Assembly (NCBI GenBank): GCA_023653785.1
Contig: JAMKCH010001589.1
Location: 62,001 to 126,000, forward strand
DNA from: Ophioderma brevispina
Taxonomy: Eukaryota; Echinodermata; Ophiuroidea; Amphilepidida; Ophiodermatidae
Length of the DNA: 64,000 nucleotides
Direction of reading: 5' to 3'
Positions 1-10,670 of this stretch are shown piece by piece. The stretch's first letter is position 1; every line of letters begins with the position of its first letter. A model generated the notes under the pieces. That model was not told the origin of the DNA and ran no database searches. It saw nothing but the letters and a program-made list of their open reading frames with translations. The position numbers and the translations under genes are program-made.

Positions 1-321
1 GATAATTTAAGTAAAAATATAAGAAAACAATTTCTGTCAGTAGCAGCATTGGTGAATGGCATGATCATGTTAGTTATTAATTGCTAACAAGAAACTAAAC
101 TGTTAATCAAGTACATGTAGGTAACTTGTATGATCATGGAGTGGTTAACACATTATTGTGAGCCCTAAATTATTGTATAAATCAACAGTGATTTAACCTT
201 TTTGGTGCAGTTTATATCTGTCATTTTGAATGTGTGTGGTTCACTTTTCATTGATTCGCTGGAAGTTAAATGCAGATTCAAAAACCACCTCAAGACAAGA
301 CAAGAGAGCATTAGCTGTTAC

Positions 322-606
322 TAGAGGGTATTTTGAACCAATCCCATAATGCATTGTAATGTGCCTATCGATACTAAACACATGTCAGTACTTAGGGGTA
401 AAAATATTCTAACAGTTTAAAAACTATAAGACATTTCATGATTTTGCTATAAATTACCCTAAGTACTAGTGCTTTGTGGGCTAAAATCATTGTAAATGTC
501 AGGGGTGTATGTGTTTAGAATAGGATTTTTGGGGGATCACATGACCTTATTGAGGATAAATTTCAATAAACTGGTGCATTGTGGGATGTTGTCAATACAC
601 CCTTTG
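322..606. mobile_element. MITE with AGAGGGTGT-type terminal inverted repeats, copy 1
   Basis: The left end reads AGAGGGTATTTTGAACCAAT and the right end is its imperfect reverse complement, ending in CAATACACCCTTT. The inverted homology covers about 33 bases. No coding capacity. A second, clearly related copy lies at 13898-14189, and a right-end-like fragment at about 29258-29288. The transposase superfamily is not assigned because no clean target duplication is visible. Confidence 0.75.
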
Positions 607-1249
607 AGCTGCTACTGTCACTGCTGCCACCACTAACGCTGACAAAAAAGTGGTCATCACATAATAGAGATGTTTTGCAAGCTTGCATGCAAATGTAAAT
701 CAGTGACTTTATCGTCATCGATACCTTTCAGGTCTCATATTCCTGACACTGCTCACTTCATCGTTATTCCATTTTCTGAGCAAGAAACTATGCCTGAAAA
801 TTCCTCCTATTTCTTAATGTTTGCGGGCGAGTTGCCAAACATCTCTCGTTTCATTGCACACATTGCGCACAGCATCATTATCTTCCAAGCACCAGCGTAA
901 GAGTGATGGATTCAACATGGCACTCGGTGAAAGGACCCAGTCGTAAGGAAGAGTAAAAATTCAAGACGGCATTTATAAATTGCACCAAAAGAAGTCAAAC
1001 GTGTATTTAAGAAATTAAACCGGCAAAATAAGTTGAAGTAGTTGGTTTTGTTTTTTGTTAACACTTAGTGCAGAGATTGGTTTGCAACTGACATATAGGT
1101 CAACTAATATTGTAATAACTGCAGATTGTTTTAACATTCACACTACCACCCTTATTCTGATTTCTAGGTCCGAATATCCACATTAAGACACTGTTTATGA
1201 GTAGACAAACTGAGGTATTCATATTTTGGGTTGCAAATGAAGCCTTGTA

Positions 1250-1273
1250 TTATGATGATGATGATGATGATGG
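1250..1273. repeat. ATG trinucleotide microsatellite
   Basis: A short tandem run of ATG/GAT units interrupted by a GGT near its 3' end. Simple sequence. Confidence 0.85.
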
Positions 1274-1628
1274 TGATCACAGGGAAATTAGCAGTGGTAT
1301 GCTCTACCAACTGATTAATATTGTGTTCTGAATCTGATCATGGACCTTGAATGATGATATTGCAATATACTGATATAATAGTCCCATAATAGGGAATAAA
1401 GCATAAGGCAGTTATTTGATAGATATATTATGCCTATCCATAGAGAACGCCCTTATGCTTTATTCTGTAATATGGGGCTATATCAGGATTTTGCTGATGA
1501 TATTCACGTTAACTGTCATTAGCATAACATCATGTTCACTGGCACATCATAAATTCTGTGGTGTTATGTTCAAATCAGTGAGAGGAGAGAAATGATTTGT
1601 AAGGACAACTGAAACGAAGCGTTCTTTT

Positions 1629-1893
1629 GAATATCTTCATCTGTATCTTTATCTTCATCATCTACATCTTCATCTTCTTGATTTTCATTTTCACTTTCAC
1701 TTTCGCTTTCACCTTCATCTTCACCATCTTCATCTTCATTTTTCATCTTCCATCTTCATCTTCCATCTTCATCTTCCATCTTCATCTTCCATTTTCATCT
1801 TCCATTTTCATCTTCCATCTTCATCATCTTCATCTTGATCTTCATCATCTTCATCCCCATCTTCATCATCATCTTCATTGTCATCTTCAAGAT
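1629..1893. repeat. Pyrimidine-rich CATCTT / CTTCCAT minisatellite
   Basis: About 265 bases made almost only of TCTTCATCTTCCAT-like units, with strong C/T strand asymmetry. It opens a long frame (1627-1899) reading Ile, Phe, Ser and His repeats, which I treat as a simple-sequence artefact. Asymmetric homopyrimidine tracts of this kind can adopt triplex structure; that is general knowledge, not shown here. Confidence 0.9.
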
Positions 1894-4135
1894 GACTAGC
1901 TTTTGTATGTCAGACTCATTTATGGAAATTTGTTATTACATATTTTGAAGCTACAATTGAAACTAAAGATAATGATCAAATTTTTGCTCCCAATCACCCT
2001 GGATTTAAAAAAAAGCTAGTTTCAGTTCCTAAAAATCACTTTTATCAAATTGGGCAGCACATGTTTGAGTACACTCTGTTGTGAATCATCTATCATCATT
2101 TAAGGGCCAGCACACCCATTATACCACCATCACCAACACAACATTATGTGTCAGTTCTTTCACTCCAAATGCTACTGTAGTGTACAAGGCATAAATTGAT
2201 CAAATACATGGACCCAAATTTACACATTTTGAGCATTTTTGTAATTTTTTTCTTGAATGCCTTGAGTTCTAAGGGAATAAGGTGTCAAATTAAGCCTTTG
2301 TGTCAAAGTTTGGGATAATACCATTGAAGAGAAATATGTATTGTTATAAAAAAACACTCCCCTCTAATAAATCCCCCCCACTTCTTTTTTGGACCAAATG
2401 TTCTTAAAAAAAATAGATTAAAAATTTGGTCTAGGCATGGGTCAACCCCCCCCCCCCCAAAAAAATAAATATTCCCCCAAAATGAGCTAAAATTTAGTAT
2501 TTTCTGTAAAAAGCACCGAAAATTGATAAAGAAAACAAACAATTGTGGAAAATTAATTTTAATTTTTGGATCAAAATTAAGACCATTGGTATATAATGAG
2601 TTACTTGGAAAATTTGTATAAGTATTAGTGCCACTTGCAGAGGCACATCCTCACTGTATCAAACTTCATTTACCACCTTGGATGATAAGCCTGTTTGAAA
2701 GTTAGATTTTACAATTGTTACAAAAGCTTTTGTTGAGCGTACCATTTCTAAATGTTGTCATCTTTAAAACATTTTACATTAGCATTTCTGAGTAAGAATT
2801 GAAGAATAAATGGATAACTTCCAACTCCAGCTGCATAATAAACAGCAAAGGTGAATGGAGCAGTACTTTATAACAAATAGACCTTACATAGTTTAAAAGT
2901 AGTTACTTTTTTTTAGATTCACTGCAATATACTGGAAGTTTTGCTGGTTTCTAAAAGAGAGTGGACTTATGTAACAAGGATAAACTCTTGGGGATTGTTC
3001 ATGACTTATCCCTAGAGTTTCTCCCTATTAAAGGAGTGCAAGTTCACCAGAAACCACCAAAAATTTACAATGCATTAGGGTGGATGTAAACAAAATGGTT
3101 ATTTTCAAGGATAATGCAGTGAGTAAACCTGGTGTTTTTTGCTCTGTTGTGCAATAACTAGTCATTACAAAACATCATGCATTACTTGGGTAACAAGCAT
3201 TATTAATAGAAAGGCATGTGCTACAATTAGTCAAATACTGGAACTTGTTGACTAAATCATTGGAATGCTTCATCCAGCACAATTGTATGTTAATCCAACA
3301 CATTTAGTTGACTGTGTCATCCAACATTGTTAATGTTTCATCCAACGCTGTTGGATAACTACAGGCATTTTGAAGGTGTCACATGGAATGTGGTAAGAAT
3401 ATAGAAAGTGGGCACAGCTGTTTGAAAGTCTCATTTATTATAACAAAACCAGAATAAAACAAAAATTATCAATGGTGACCCACTTTTGACAACTAAATTG
3501 GGAGTATTTATACCACTGACTTCATCCTGTGTAAATTTACAAAATTTTATTACGGGCAAATATATGATTTTTCTTAGAGGGTGGTATAACATACAAATCA
3601 TGACCTTTGTAGGCCTATATGGCAAGATTCCCACACTACATTTGTCTGATTTTTGGAGAGGTAATAGCTCTTGCATGTCCCTACTTATTATCAGTTGTCA
3701 AACCTGTGTCGCCACTGCTTAAAATTGCTCTAAAAATAAGAGACAATTTGCTCAGGGTCAAACAGCTGTGTGGGTTCCAGTATTTGATTTCATGTTGAAT
3801 ATTCATACCTATTGAGCAATTGCTGAGAAAATGGTCTTCAGAGCTGTTGTATACAAGGATGTATTACTTTAAGAATTATTTTGTATAAGCAAGAAGGGTT
3901 ACTAAAAATAGGGACTGTAGATAATTTTATAACTAATAGAACATTGTCTTTAGAGGCTGTTTGGTTTGAGCATTTAAACCATTTCTTATTCAAATCATCA
4001 GTTGATGTGACACCATGTTTGTTTTGACCAACATTATAATACTGCATTGTTAGGCTATGTTGTGTAGGACTTGGAATGGGTTTAATCCAATCTAATATTG
4101 ACTGTGTGTGTTTCCCTCCGCATATTTGTGTACAG

Positions 4136-4243
4136 AACATTGTAGACCATCTAGGGAGTCCCATGAACCCTGTTAAGGATGTTGGCCGGTTGCTTCAAGA
4201 CATGGACATTCACAGACTAAGAGCAGTCGTATACCGAGATGTA
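4136..4243 (+). CDS. NBEA/LRBA-like: NBEA/LRBA-like exon 1 of the window
   Basis: This 108-base exon encodes 36 residues starting NIVDHLGSPMNP and ending RLRAVVYRDV, a segment very characteristic of neurobeachin and LRBA. The acceptor is a pyrimidine-rich tract ending TGTGTACAG just before 4136, and the donor is GTAAGT at 4244. The exon starts and ends in phase 0 and reads directly into the next exon. It belongs to the conserved region N-terminal to the variable linker. The frame continues past the donor only into intron. No defects are seen. An alternative donor three bases earlier would remove one valine; the 4244 donor fits the consensus better. Confidence 0.93.
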
Positions 4244-4907
4244 GTAAGTAATCATGAGGGTAAACACCCAAATCTACTTGTACTTCTCTATAAAACTACA
4301 GTGCTTTCTTTGGAAATTAGGGCATGATTCTAACAAAGAAATGTTCCCTTAAAGGAACAAACCTGTAAGTCATAAGTATAAGTTTGGTTCATATTTAGTT
4401 TGACAGTGACATCATGATGGTCTCTGGATCTGCGAAGTATTTCATGCATCAACTTCATTTATATGATTTATAGATGCATAATGTAAAATTGCTGAGATGT
4501 CATGTCAACTCAAGATGGAACAGGCTATTTTACTAGAATCTGAGCACTTTCCTCCATCACTAACATAATCAGGAAATTGGCAGTGTTAAAAAACAAACAA
4601 ACAAACAAACAAACAATAGAGGGTATGCAATAGATAAAGGCAGCCATTGGTCACTCTACACACATTCCAGGATTACAATGCAGACACCTGTAGATGGACA
4701 CTGTAGCTGTCAGAATCTAACAGTGTTTTTATTGTGCTTCCTGAAATTTTACAGTGAGCGGTACACATGTACATGTTTTCTGTTTTCTTAAGTAGACCTT
4801 GAATTTGTGTGATATTCAAATAATTTTTTGCCAGCAGAGTAGTACTGCTTGAACTTCTATTTTATAATAACTAACAAGTAACTCACACTTTCTCTGTGCC
4901 TATTTAG
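4244..4907 (+). other. Intron (phase 0)
   Basis: 664-base intron from GTAAGT to TATTTAG. It contains an AAAC tetranucleotide microsatellite at about 4588-4615 and nothing else I can name. Confidence 0.85.
4588..4615. repeat. (AAAC)n microsatellite
   Basis: About seven tandem AAAC units inside the intron. Confidence 0.9.
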
Positions 4908-5273
4908 GAGGAAAGCAAGCAAGCCCAATTTCTGGCACTGGCCATCGTCTATTTCATCTCAGTCCTCATGGTCGCCCGTTACCGAGATATCCTTGACTCG
5001 GAAAGCTCCAGCAGCACCCCGTCGCGCGAGAACTCCGTCCGTGGTGGTGTGCGTGGCAGCAGCGCCAGCCTTACATCCAGCAAACAATCACTGGCGTCAG
5101 AAGCGCCCTCGGAGAGCAAAGGTACGCAGACATTGAAGAGTAGGCTAGCTAAGCAGCCAATCAAAGAAGAGGTGACCTGTGATCCAGGCCCATCCATGCC
5201 CAAGGCTAAGGATGGATTGAGTCAAGAGTCGACTCAAGGAGTGGTGGAGGACAAGCCATCGCAGCTGATAAAG
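4908..5273 (+). CDS. NBEA/LRBA-like: NBEA/LRBA-like exon 2: conserved helix then Ser-rich linker
   Basis: 366 bases, 122 codons, phase 0 at both ends (acceptor TATTTAG, donor GTATGT). The first 30 residues, beginning [19 protein letters not shown] and ending in a RYRDIL motif, are a strongly conserved NBEA/LRBA segment. The hydrophobic run is part of the folded region and I would not call it a transmembrane helix. From about residue 31 the sequence becomes low-complexity: Ser/Arg/Thr-rich, then Lys/Pro/Gln-rich (SQLIK at the end). The homologous vertebrate linker is known to vary widely in sequence and length, so poor conservation is expected. The intact frame and consensus splice sites support a functional exon. 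Confidence 0.9.
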
Positions 5274-6186
5274 GTATGTGTGCTGCTTTGGCTGTGCTTG
5301 GTATGAATACATACCTTTAAGTGTCCTTTGGTGACCTTGAGTTGGTCAATCTCCACCACTTTCCTTGCACATCAAATGTTGTAGTATGTGATATTGATGC
5401 TGGATTTTTACAAGAACACCATACATAACAACCCTAAGGCTAAGCAGAAGCAGGGTCAACGCTTGGTTTAACTTGGACTGGTTGTTAGTAACCTGTGATC
5501 CATTTATGAAACTCTTCATAAACCCCACCATGTGTATTGACTCATGATGTGTATGACCTACATAATAGAACTTTTTATACTATTTGCACACATTGGTTTT
5601 CAATAAATTTGTCATGACATTAGACATACATAGTATGCATATAGATTTATGACTGCATTTTACAAACAGACCCCTGCTCTGTTTATCTTATCCTCTTGAG
5701 CAACTTCAAACTGAAGTCATCTATTGGGTTGTGAGAAGTAATATCATGTATAGGCCCCTAGGGAGCTTGGTCCTCTGTCCTTCCTATTTTGAATCTGAGA
5801 AAACTCTGAATTTGGATGTTTTACTGCTTCAATGCTGCGCTATCATTTTGTTGAATTAAGAACGAGTGTGTTTCAATGTGTGTGTGTGTAAACAGCACTC
5901 AAATCCTCTAATTCAAAATATCCAGTTTACATTACAAAGGAACTTGCTATCTGTAGAATTCCATTTTATGTAACTAAGATATGCTTCTTACTATTGTTAG
6001 ATGTAAAAATATGTATCTTAATAAATTAAAATAATTTTGGTTGCCCTATTTGGTACACACAAAGACTACATTAATTTGTTATGCACAAAATTTGTTATGT
6101 ATTCATAGGTAAAGGTAAAAAATATCCACAGAACCCTTCTGAGTTGTATATATCAAAATCTCATGATACCAATTTATTTGCTACAG
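5274..6186 (+). other. Intron between exons 2 and 3, phase unresolved
   Basis: About 0.91 kb. The upstream exon ends in phase 0, but both good acceptors for the next exon (TTGCTACAG ending 6186 and GTTTCAG ending 6195) enter its open frame in phase 1. Either a small exon of length 3n+1 is hidden here, or one base has been gained or lost. A third, weaker acceptor ending at 6131 would fit phase 0 but has a purine-rich upstream tract. No other feature seen. Confidence 0.6.
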
Positions 6187-6834
6187 CTGTTTCAGGTCCA
6201 AGTCCAGATAAGGAAGGCCAGCCATCACAACCAACAACAGAAGAGAAGGAAGCTCCAAAGGATAAAGGAGAAAAAGAAGCAGATGGCAAGGAAAAAGAAG
6301 AAGAATCTGAGACACCCTCAGCCAACCAAGAAGAAGCTGTAAAAGAAGAGGAAAAGGAGGGAGGAGAGAAAGAAGAGGAGCAGGAAGATGCTGCAAAGGA
6401 GGCAGATAAAGATGAGGAAGAGGGCACCAAAGTTGAAGCAGTGGAGATTGAGGTTGATGAGGATGGAGAAGAGAAATCCAAGGACACTGATAAAGAGAAA
6501 TCAGCGGAAGAGGAGAGTAAAGAGAAAGAGGCTAGGACTGAAGGTGAAAAAGAGGTGGTTGAAAATGGTGAAGATGCCTCTGCTGAAAGCAAAGACGATT
6601 CCGAAAGCAAAGAAGAGGAGCCGACTAAACAAGATGCAAAAGAAGATGGGGAGGCAGGAGGTGATAACCAGAAGACGGTGCAGATGAACGGCACAGGTAA
6701 CCTGCCAACTGATTCAACACCAGGAGCTGCCCAACCAAGCCCATCAGAAGCGGGTGGCAAGGCAACCAAGAAAGATGACTTGGCAATGGCATCAGCCTCC
6801 ATATCATCTATGGTGATGCAGTCAGAGAAAGTTG
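6187..6834 (+). CDS. NBEA/LRBA-like: NBEA/LRBA-like exon 3: Glu/Lys-rich acidic linker
   Basis: An open frame of about 215 codons ending at a GTCAGT donor (6835) in phase 1. The start is 6187 or 6196 (two CAG acceptors), not the ATG at 6081. From about 6250 to 6650 the protein is almost entirely Glu, Lys, Asp, Ala and Ser, in runs such as EEKEGGEKEEEQEDAA, which predicts a highly charged disordered or single-helix segment. The last 40 residues turn Ser/Thr/Pro/Gly-rich and end ASISSMVMQSEKV. I assign it to this gene by position and because its phase-1 end joins cleanly to the next exon, restoring Asp-Lys-Val across the junction. The acidic block is not a recognised domain; it occupies the linker that varies most between neurobeachins. 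Confidence 0.8.
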
Positions 6835-7425
6835 GTCAGTATACTATGTTAAATTATGTAAGGTGTGTGAGTTGTAGAATTATTGTGTAATGGTATACTT
6901 TTATTTTGAGCTCCGTCCGTATGTCTGTGAGAAAATGTTAACCATGGAATTTCTAAAATGTTAACCCTGGAATTTCTGTGATAAAAATGTTAACCTTATC
7001 TGTCCGGAGTTGAACGAAGGGGAGTGGTCTGGTGTAGTTTAAGTTATCACTTCTTAGTGATCGCAACTTTTGCGGGGACATATTTTCCGCATTGCGTAAA
7101 TACGAGTTAACCTTCTGGGCACTACTGGCAGATTTGAATGGTTATATATAAGCTTAGACAATCTAATTTAGCTAATCAGAAACATGGTAAGAAAAGCTTA
7201 AAGTGACAGGAGATTTTTTTGAGGATGCGAATATCTCTCAATTTGCACTTCATCGGTTGTAGAACACCTATTGTGAAAGTTCCAAAGGTTTATTGGACAA
7301 ACAAAAAAGAAAACCAAAAGCTATGTTTTGAACTTGCCTGCTGTAGTAATCGTCCCTGTAGAAAGCATGCTTTTTTTCTGTCATGTAAGACAGAAAAAAA
7401 TAAATCATCATGTTCATGATCTTAT

Positions 7426-7648
7426 TTACGACCTTTAGAAAACCGGGCTTATGCTTATGCAGATGCAGATGCGGTGATGCAGTGAGCGCGCCCATGCCCA
7501 GCTGCTGTTCTTGAATGTGACCGATATCGAACGATACGAGTGAACTTTGAATTCATGCGGTCACATTTCCGAACACACCTGGGCATGGGCACGCTCACTG
7601 CATCACCGCATCTGCATAAGCATAAGCCTGGTTTTCTAAAGGTCGTAA
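7426..7648. mobile_element. 223-bp fold-back (palindromic) element
   Basis: The left end, TTACGACCTTTAGAAAACC, is repeated in reverse complement at the right end. The inverted homology runs inward for about 75 bases on each arm, through a GCGGTGATGCAGTGAGCG-type core and on to matching AATGTGACCG / CGGTCACATT. The remaining loop is about 35-40 bases. No coding capacity. I see no convincing target duplication, so it may be a MITE or a fold-back element of unknown family. Confidence 0.8.
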
Positions 7649-7759
7649 CTACATAAAGACGGCATATTCGGCTTATTCACTTCAGGTGTGATCTAATTCA
7701 TTGGTTAGCATTCCGAATATGCAAAAAATGGGTTTGAAAAAAATTAGGGTGCTTTATTC

Positions 7760-8072
7760 TGGAAATTACACCATCAAAATTGAGATTTTTGGTATCAGAA
7801 GAAAGTTAATATTTATCTCATTACCCAGTGAAATTTAAAGCCCAGGAAGTGTTTCTTTTCATGTTATGAACAAAAACATCTCCAAATGTGGTCGACCACA
7901 CTAATTAACACAAACTGTCCCAAGGGCAAATTTAGTATTATTTTTTGCTTCTATTCAAACGGCTGGACCGATTTAACTCAAATATTTTTAATCAGATGTT
8001 TTTGACGATATGCTTTAATGTGAGAGAGAAAACATTAAAATTCAGACCATGATCGGGTCACCTACCTTTTAA
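7760..8072 (-). repeat. R1 dispersed repeat (diverged copy, reverse orientation)
   Basis: In reverse complement this matches the R1 repeat at 14619-14952 in order: a TTAA-bounded AAAGGTAGGTGACCCGATC end, then a GGTCGACCACATTTGG stretch, then a TCACTGGGTAATGAG block, then CTTTCTTCTGATACC. It is considerably diverged. The TTAA at 8069-8072 marks the better-preserved end. Confidence 0.65.
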
Positions 8073-8316
8073 AGGTGCATACGGATATAAATAAGGTCTG
8101 TTTTGATTAGTTGCTCAGAAGTTGTATCATGTAATGAGCCAATCAGAGATGCTGTAAGAAAGCTGGTAGACTTCAGGGGTTTAACCATCAAATTGAGCAA
8201 AACCATGATGAAGAAGTGAATGCATGTTTGCTAAAAAAATCATCGCTATCCACACAAAGATGGAAATTGCCCTCTGACAAGTTTACTAAATTGATCTTAA
8301 AATTGGTTTACTCTAG

Positions 8317-8484
8317 ACAAAGTTCCTCTTCAAACCTGGCCATGGACAGCCACATCCGATGAAATTGACAAGAAGAAAAGTAACGGATCTACATCAGACG
8401 AGGGTGCACCGACAACCAATGAGATGCCATCGTCTAATCAACATGTGCCTCCATCCCTTTCTGAGGGAGCTGTTCCCAAAGCAG
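8317..8484 (+). CDS. NBEA/LRBA-like: NBEA/LRBA-like exon 4: linker
   Basis: 168 bases, phase 1 to phase 1, acceptor TTTACTCTAG and donor GTAAAA. Joined to exon 3 it reads SEKV-D-KVPLQTWPWTATS, then a Lys/Ser/Thr/Pro-rich linker ending SLSEGAVPKA. It has no folded domain I can name. The assignment rests on exact phase compatibility on both sides, consensus splice sites and position between two stronger exons. The WPW tryptophan pair is the only feature that looks more than linker. Confidence 0.8.
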
Positions 8485-9652
8485 GTAAAATAAGAAATGC
8501 ATGCTTAAACAGCACTATAAAAAGATTAGCAAAACCAACTGGCATTTTAATTTTAAACTAAGAAAAAGTTAGTGACCATTAGTCAATTCATTAGTCATTC
8601 TTGCTCAGTACTTGGATATGAGTAATATGGTCTTTTTAAGTAAGTTTATGTTGTATATAATCCTCTCCGCCACTTAGAAGACCAATATAAAGCAAGGATA
8701 AGATATTCAAGATGTGTTTCTACCATAAGCTCTAAACCCACATGTTGGTCTGCAGAAAAAACCAACAACTCCTGATTCCTTGTTAGTTTAAAACATCTTA
8801 ACCTGGGGTAAGCATAGGAAGACTTCATTTGCAAAATGGAAAAAAAAACCCAATAAGCTATTTTCAAAAATTATGATAAGTCCACCAACATATTGTACAT
8901 AATGTTAGTTTTAAATTAATTTACATTCTCATTATTTTCTTTGCATTTGACTCTTTTTGGTGCCAGTATCTCAATTTGGGAAAATGTACCAAATGTACCA
9001 TTGATTGAAACCAGTTCATGGAGGTGTACTTATATCTGATTGACTGCTATTATACACAGTGAAGGTGTCCCACCCAATTGAAGCATATAATTGTCAATGT
9101 TTCATAGGAAAAACGATTGCTAACATTTCCAAAATGTCATTTGAATGCAATATACCATTTAAATGTAAGCAGTATTTGTGTGTATTAAAATAGCCCATAG
9201 CCAACTCTACAAACAATTTCTGGTAACTATAAATAACCCTAAGTTTAGCTTGTAGGATCATGATAGTTCTTTAATCAGCCAATGTATTTTGCATATGAGA
9301 AAAAGACAAGGTTTCCAAGGACATCAAAACTTCAGTTTTGATTGTGTGAGTGGTGGGGGCCAAATTAAGGATTGGATAGTGCCACTTTATTGTAAAAACA
9401 ATTCTTTACTAAAATATTACAATGTATTCCATTTTGGTCAAAGGGAAAATGGAAATATCAATGGTATTTTATAAAAAATAATATGATTTTTGGGATTGTG
9501 CAGATGAGATAGATAACATGTTTTGATACTGTTTTCCTTTGTAATTGCTTTAAAAATTGTCATTTTGCACAATTTCACTTTGAAATTTGTTCACTACTAC
9601 AACAATAGAAAATAAAGAGAGACTGAGTTAGCGTATGATTTTTACCCAACAG
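8485..9652 (+). other. Intron (phase 1)
   Basis: 1.17 kb from GTAAAA to TTTTTACCCAACAG. I see no repeat, RNA gene or additional exon in it. Confidence 0.8.
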
Positions 9653-9857
9653 GTCGTCCAGCGGCTTTAGAGCTTCTTGAGAACTCAACACTGAAGCAGG
9701 CTCCAGAAGCCGTAGGAGAGGTGGTCACAGTAGAAGACCGTCTGACAAAGGCTTTGGAAACGGCAGCTCCTCTACTGAGGGAAATCTTTCTAGATTTTGC
9801 ACCTTTTCTGTCCAAAACCCTGCTGGGAAGCCATGGACAAGAGCTGGCTCATAGAAG
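9653..9857 (+). CDS. NBEA/LRBA-like: NBEA/LRBA-like exon 5, carrying a +1 frame break
   Basis: Acceptor ACCCAACAG, donor GTAAAG. The translation begins GRPAALELLENSTLKQAP and then enters the conserved pre-BEACH block with DRLTKALETAAPLLREIF and a DFAPFLSKTLLGSHGQEL motif, nearly identical to known neurobeachins. The exon is 205 bases, whereas phase 1 to phase 1 demands a multiple of three. The extra base sits in the GG at 9846-9847: with one G the last codons would read in frame into the family's usual Leu-Ile-Glu-Gly across the junction, while as given the frame shifts to Ala-His-Arg-Arg. I see this as a likely insertion error or a damaged allele, not a different exon end, because the donor is consensus and the next exon fits the corrected frame. 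Confidence 0.88.
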
Positions 9858-9877
9858 GTAAAGAATTGAAGCGATTT

Positions 9878-10161
9878 AACAGCACATTTTTTTAAGCTTA
9901 TTGAGATTTTTGTGCAATTGCATTGATTATGGCTAGTAACTATACCCGTAAAGCTCAAACTTGTGTATGTTTATTTCAAAAGACGGAATTAAGAATCAAG
10001 TATCCAGATTTTAATTACAAAATTCCTTCTTTTATGACAATACCCTTTTGACATTGCCATTCGCAGGATGGTTTACTAGTACAATTTACGAACACAACAG
10101 TGCAAAAATCTCAAATTTTGAAAATTTGGGGCACTCATTAAAAATGTGCTGTTATTGCACA
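9878..10161. mobile_element. Inverted-repeat element, TTAGCACATTTTTTT family, copy 1
   Basis: The left arm reads AACAGCACATTTTTTTAAGC, then ATTGAGATTTTTGTGCA, then GGCTAGTAACTATACCCG. The right side contains the same landmarks in reverse: ATGGTTTACTAGTACAATTT, GTGCAAAAATCTCAAATTTT, AAAAATGTGCTGTTATTGCA. A larger relative is at about 43797-44315. Non-coding. Exact ends uncertain. Confidence 0.65.
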
Positions 10162-10670
10162 TTAAACATAACACGGATGCTTTATATGGGTCCGCAGCAT
10201 AACAGCACTTGGATGCCCCATTATAATAATAACCATTTTTTTTTAGCGCTATCCCGTGAACAGGCTCAAAGCACAGTTGACAATATTACTACGCCGCCTT
10301 TAAGAAATAGTCACAGCATTTCGCTTCATCTACAATCCGTCGAAAAATATTGGTACACTTGAGCAAATATATTGGAACCATTCCATGTTCACAATGAGAT
10401 CGAATTTGGGTAGGTCATTGTTCTTTGAAAGCAGAGGTCTTCCCCTTTACCAAATTCCTTCCCACCCCCTCATCAATGTTGGGGGACCTGGCATGGCGCT
10501 GGACAACATGACTCGGCTCAACATTGAATTGGGGAGAGGGGGTCAATATTTCCCTAAATCGACAAAGTGTACCAAACTTTTTTCCATGGATTGTATGGGG
10601 GGTGGGGGTCTGTTCAAAGACATGCCTTGCAAGCACACAAGCCTATCATCACTTAGATTTAATATCTCCC

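Larger units (their letters stand above)
1..4135. other. Non-coding sequence upstream of the first recognisable exon
   Basis: I see no exon of the neurobeachin-like gene or of any other gene here. The stretch contains one small inverted-repeat element (322-606), a short ATG-type microsatellite near 1250-1273, a pyrimidine-rich minisatellite (about 1629-1893), C-rich and A-rich homopolymer patches near 2370-2470, and an imperfect hairpin around 2945-3060. Because the exon at 4136 begins in the middle of a protein, this stretch is most likely an intron of the same gene; that is inference. Confidence 0.6.
6835..8316 (+). other. Intron (phase 1) with a fold-back element and a dispersed repeat
   Basis: 1.48 kb from GTCAGT to TTTACTCTAG. 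It carries an inverted-repeat element at 7426-7648 and a copy of the R1 repeat family at about 7760-8072. The bases 6900-7020 contain three short ATGTTAACC-type repeats of unknown meaning. Confidence 0.8.

Noticed and set aside
1627..1899. 90-residue open frame of Ile/Phe/Ser/His
   Set aside because: It is a translation of a pyrimidine minisatellite.
6161..6802. 213-residue open frame on the minus strand opposite the acidic exon
   Set aside because: It is the Ser/Leu-rich shadow of a GAA/GAG/AAG-rich exon; splice phase and family context support the + strand.
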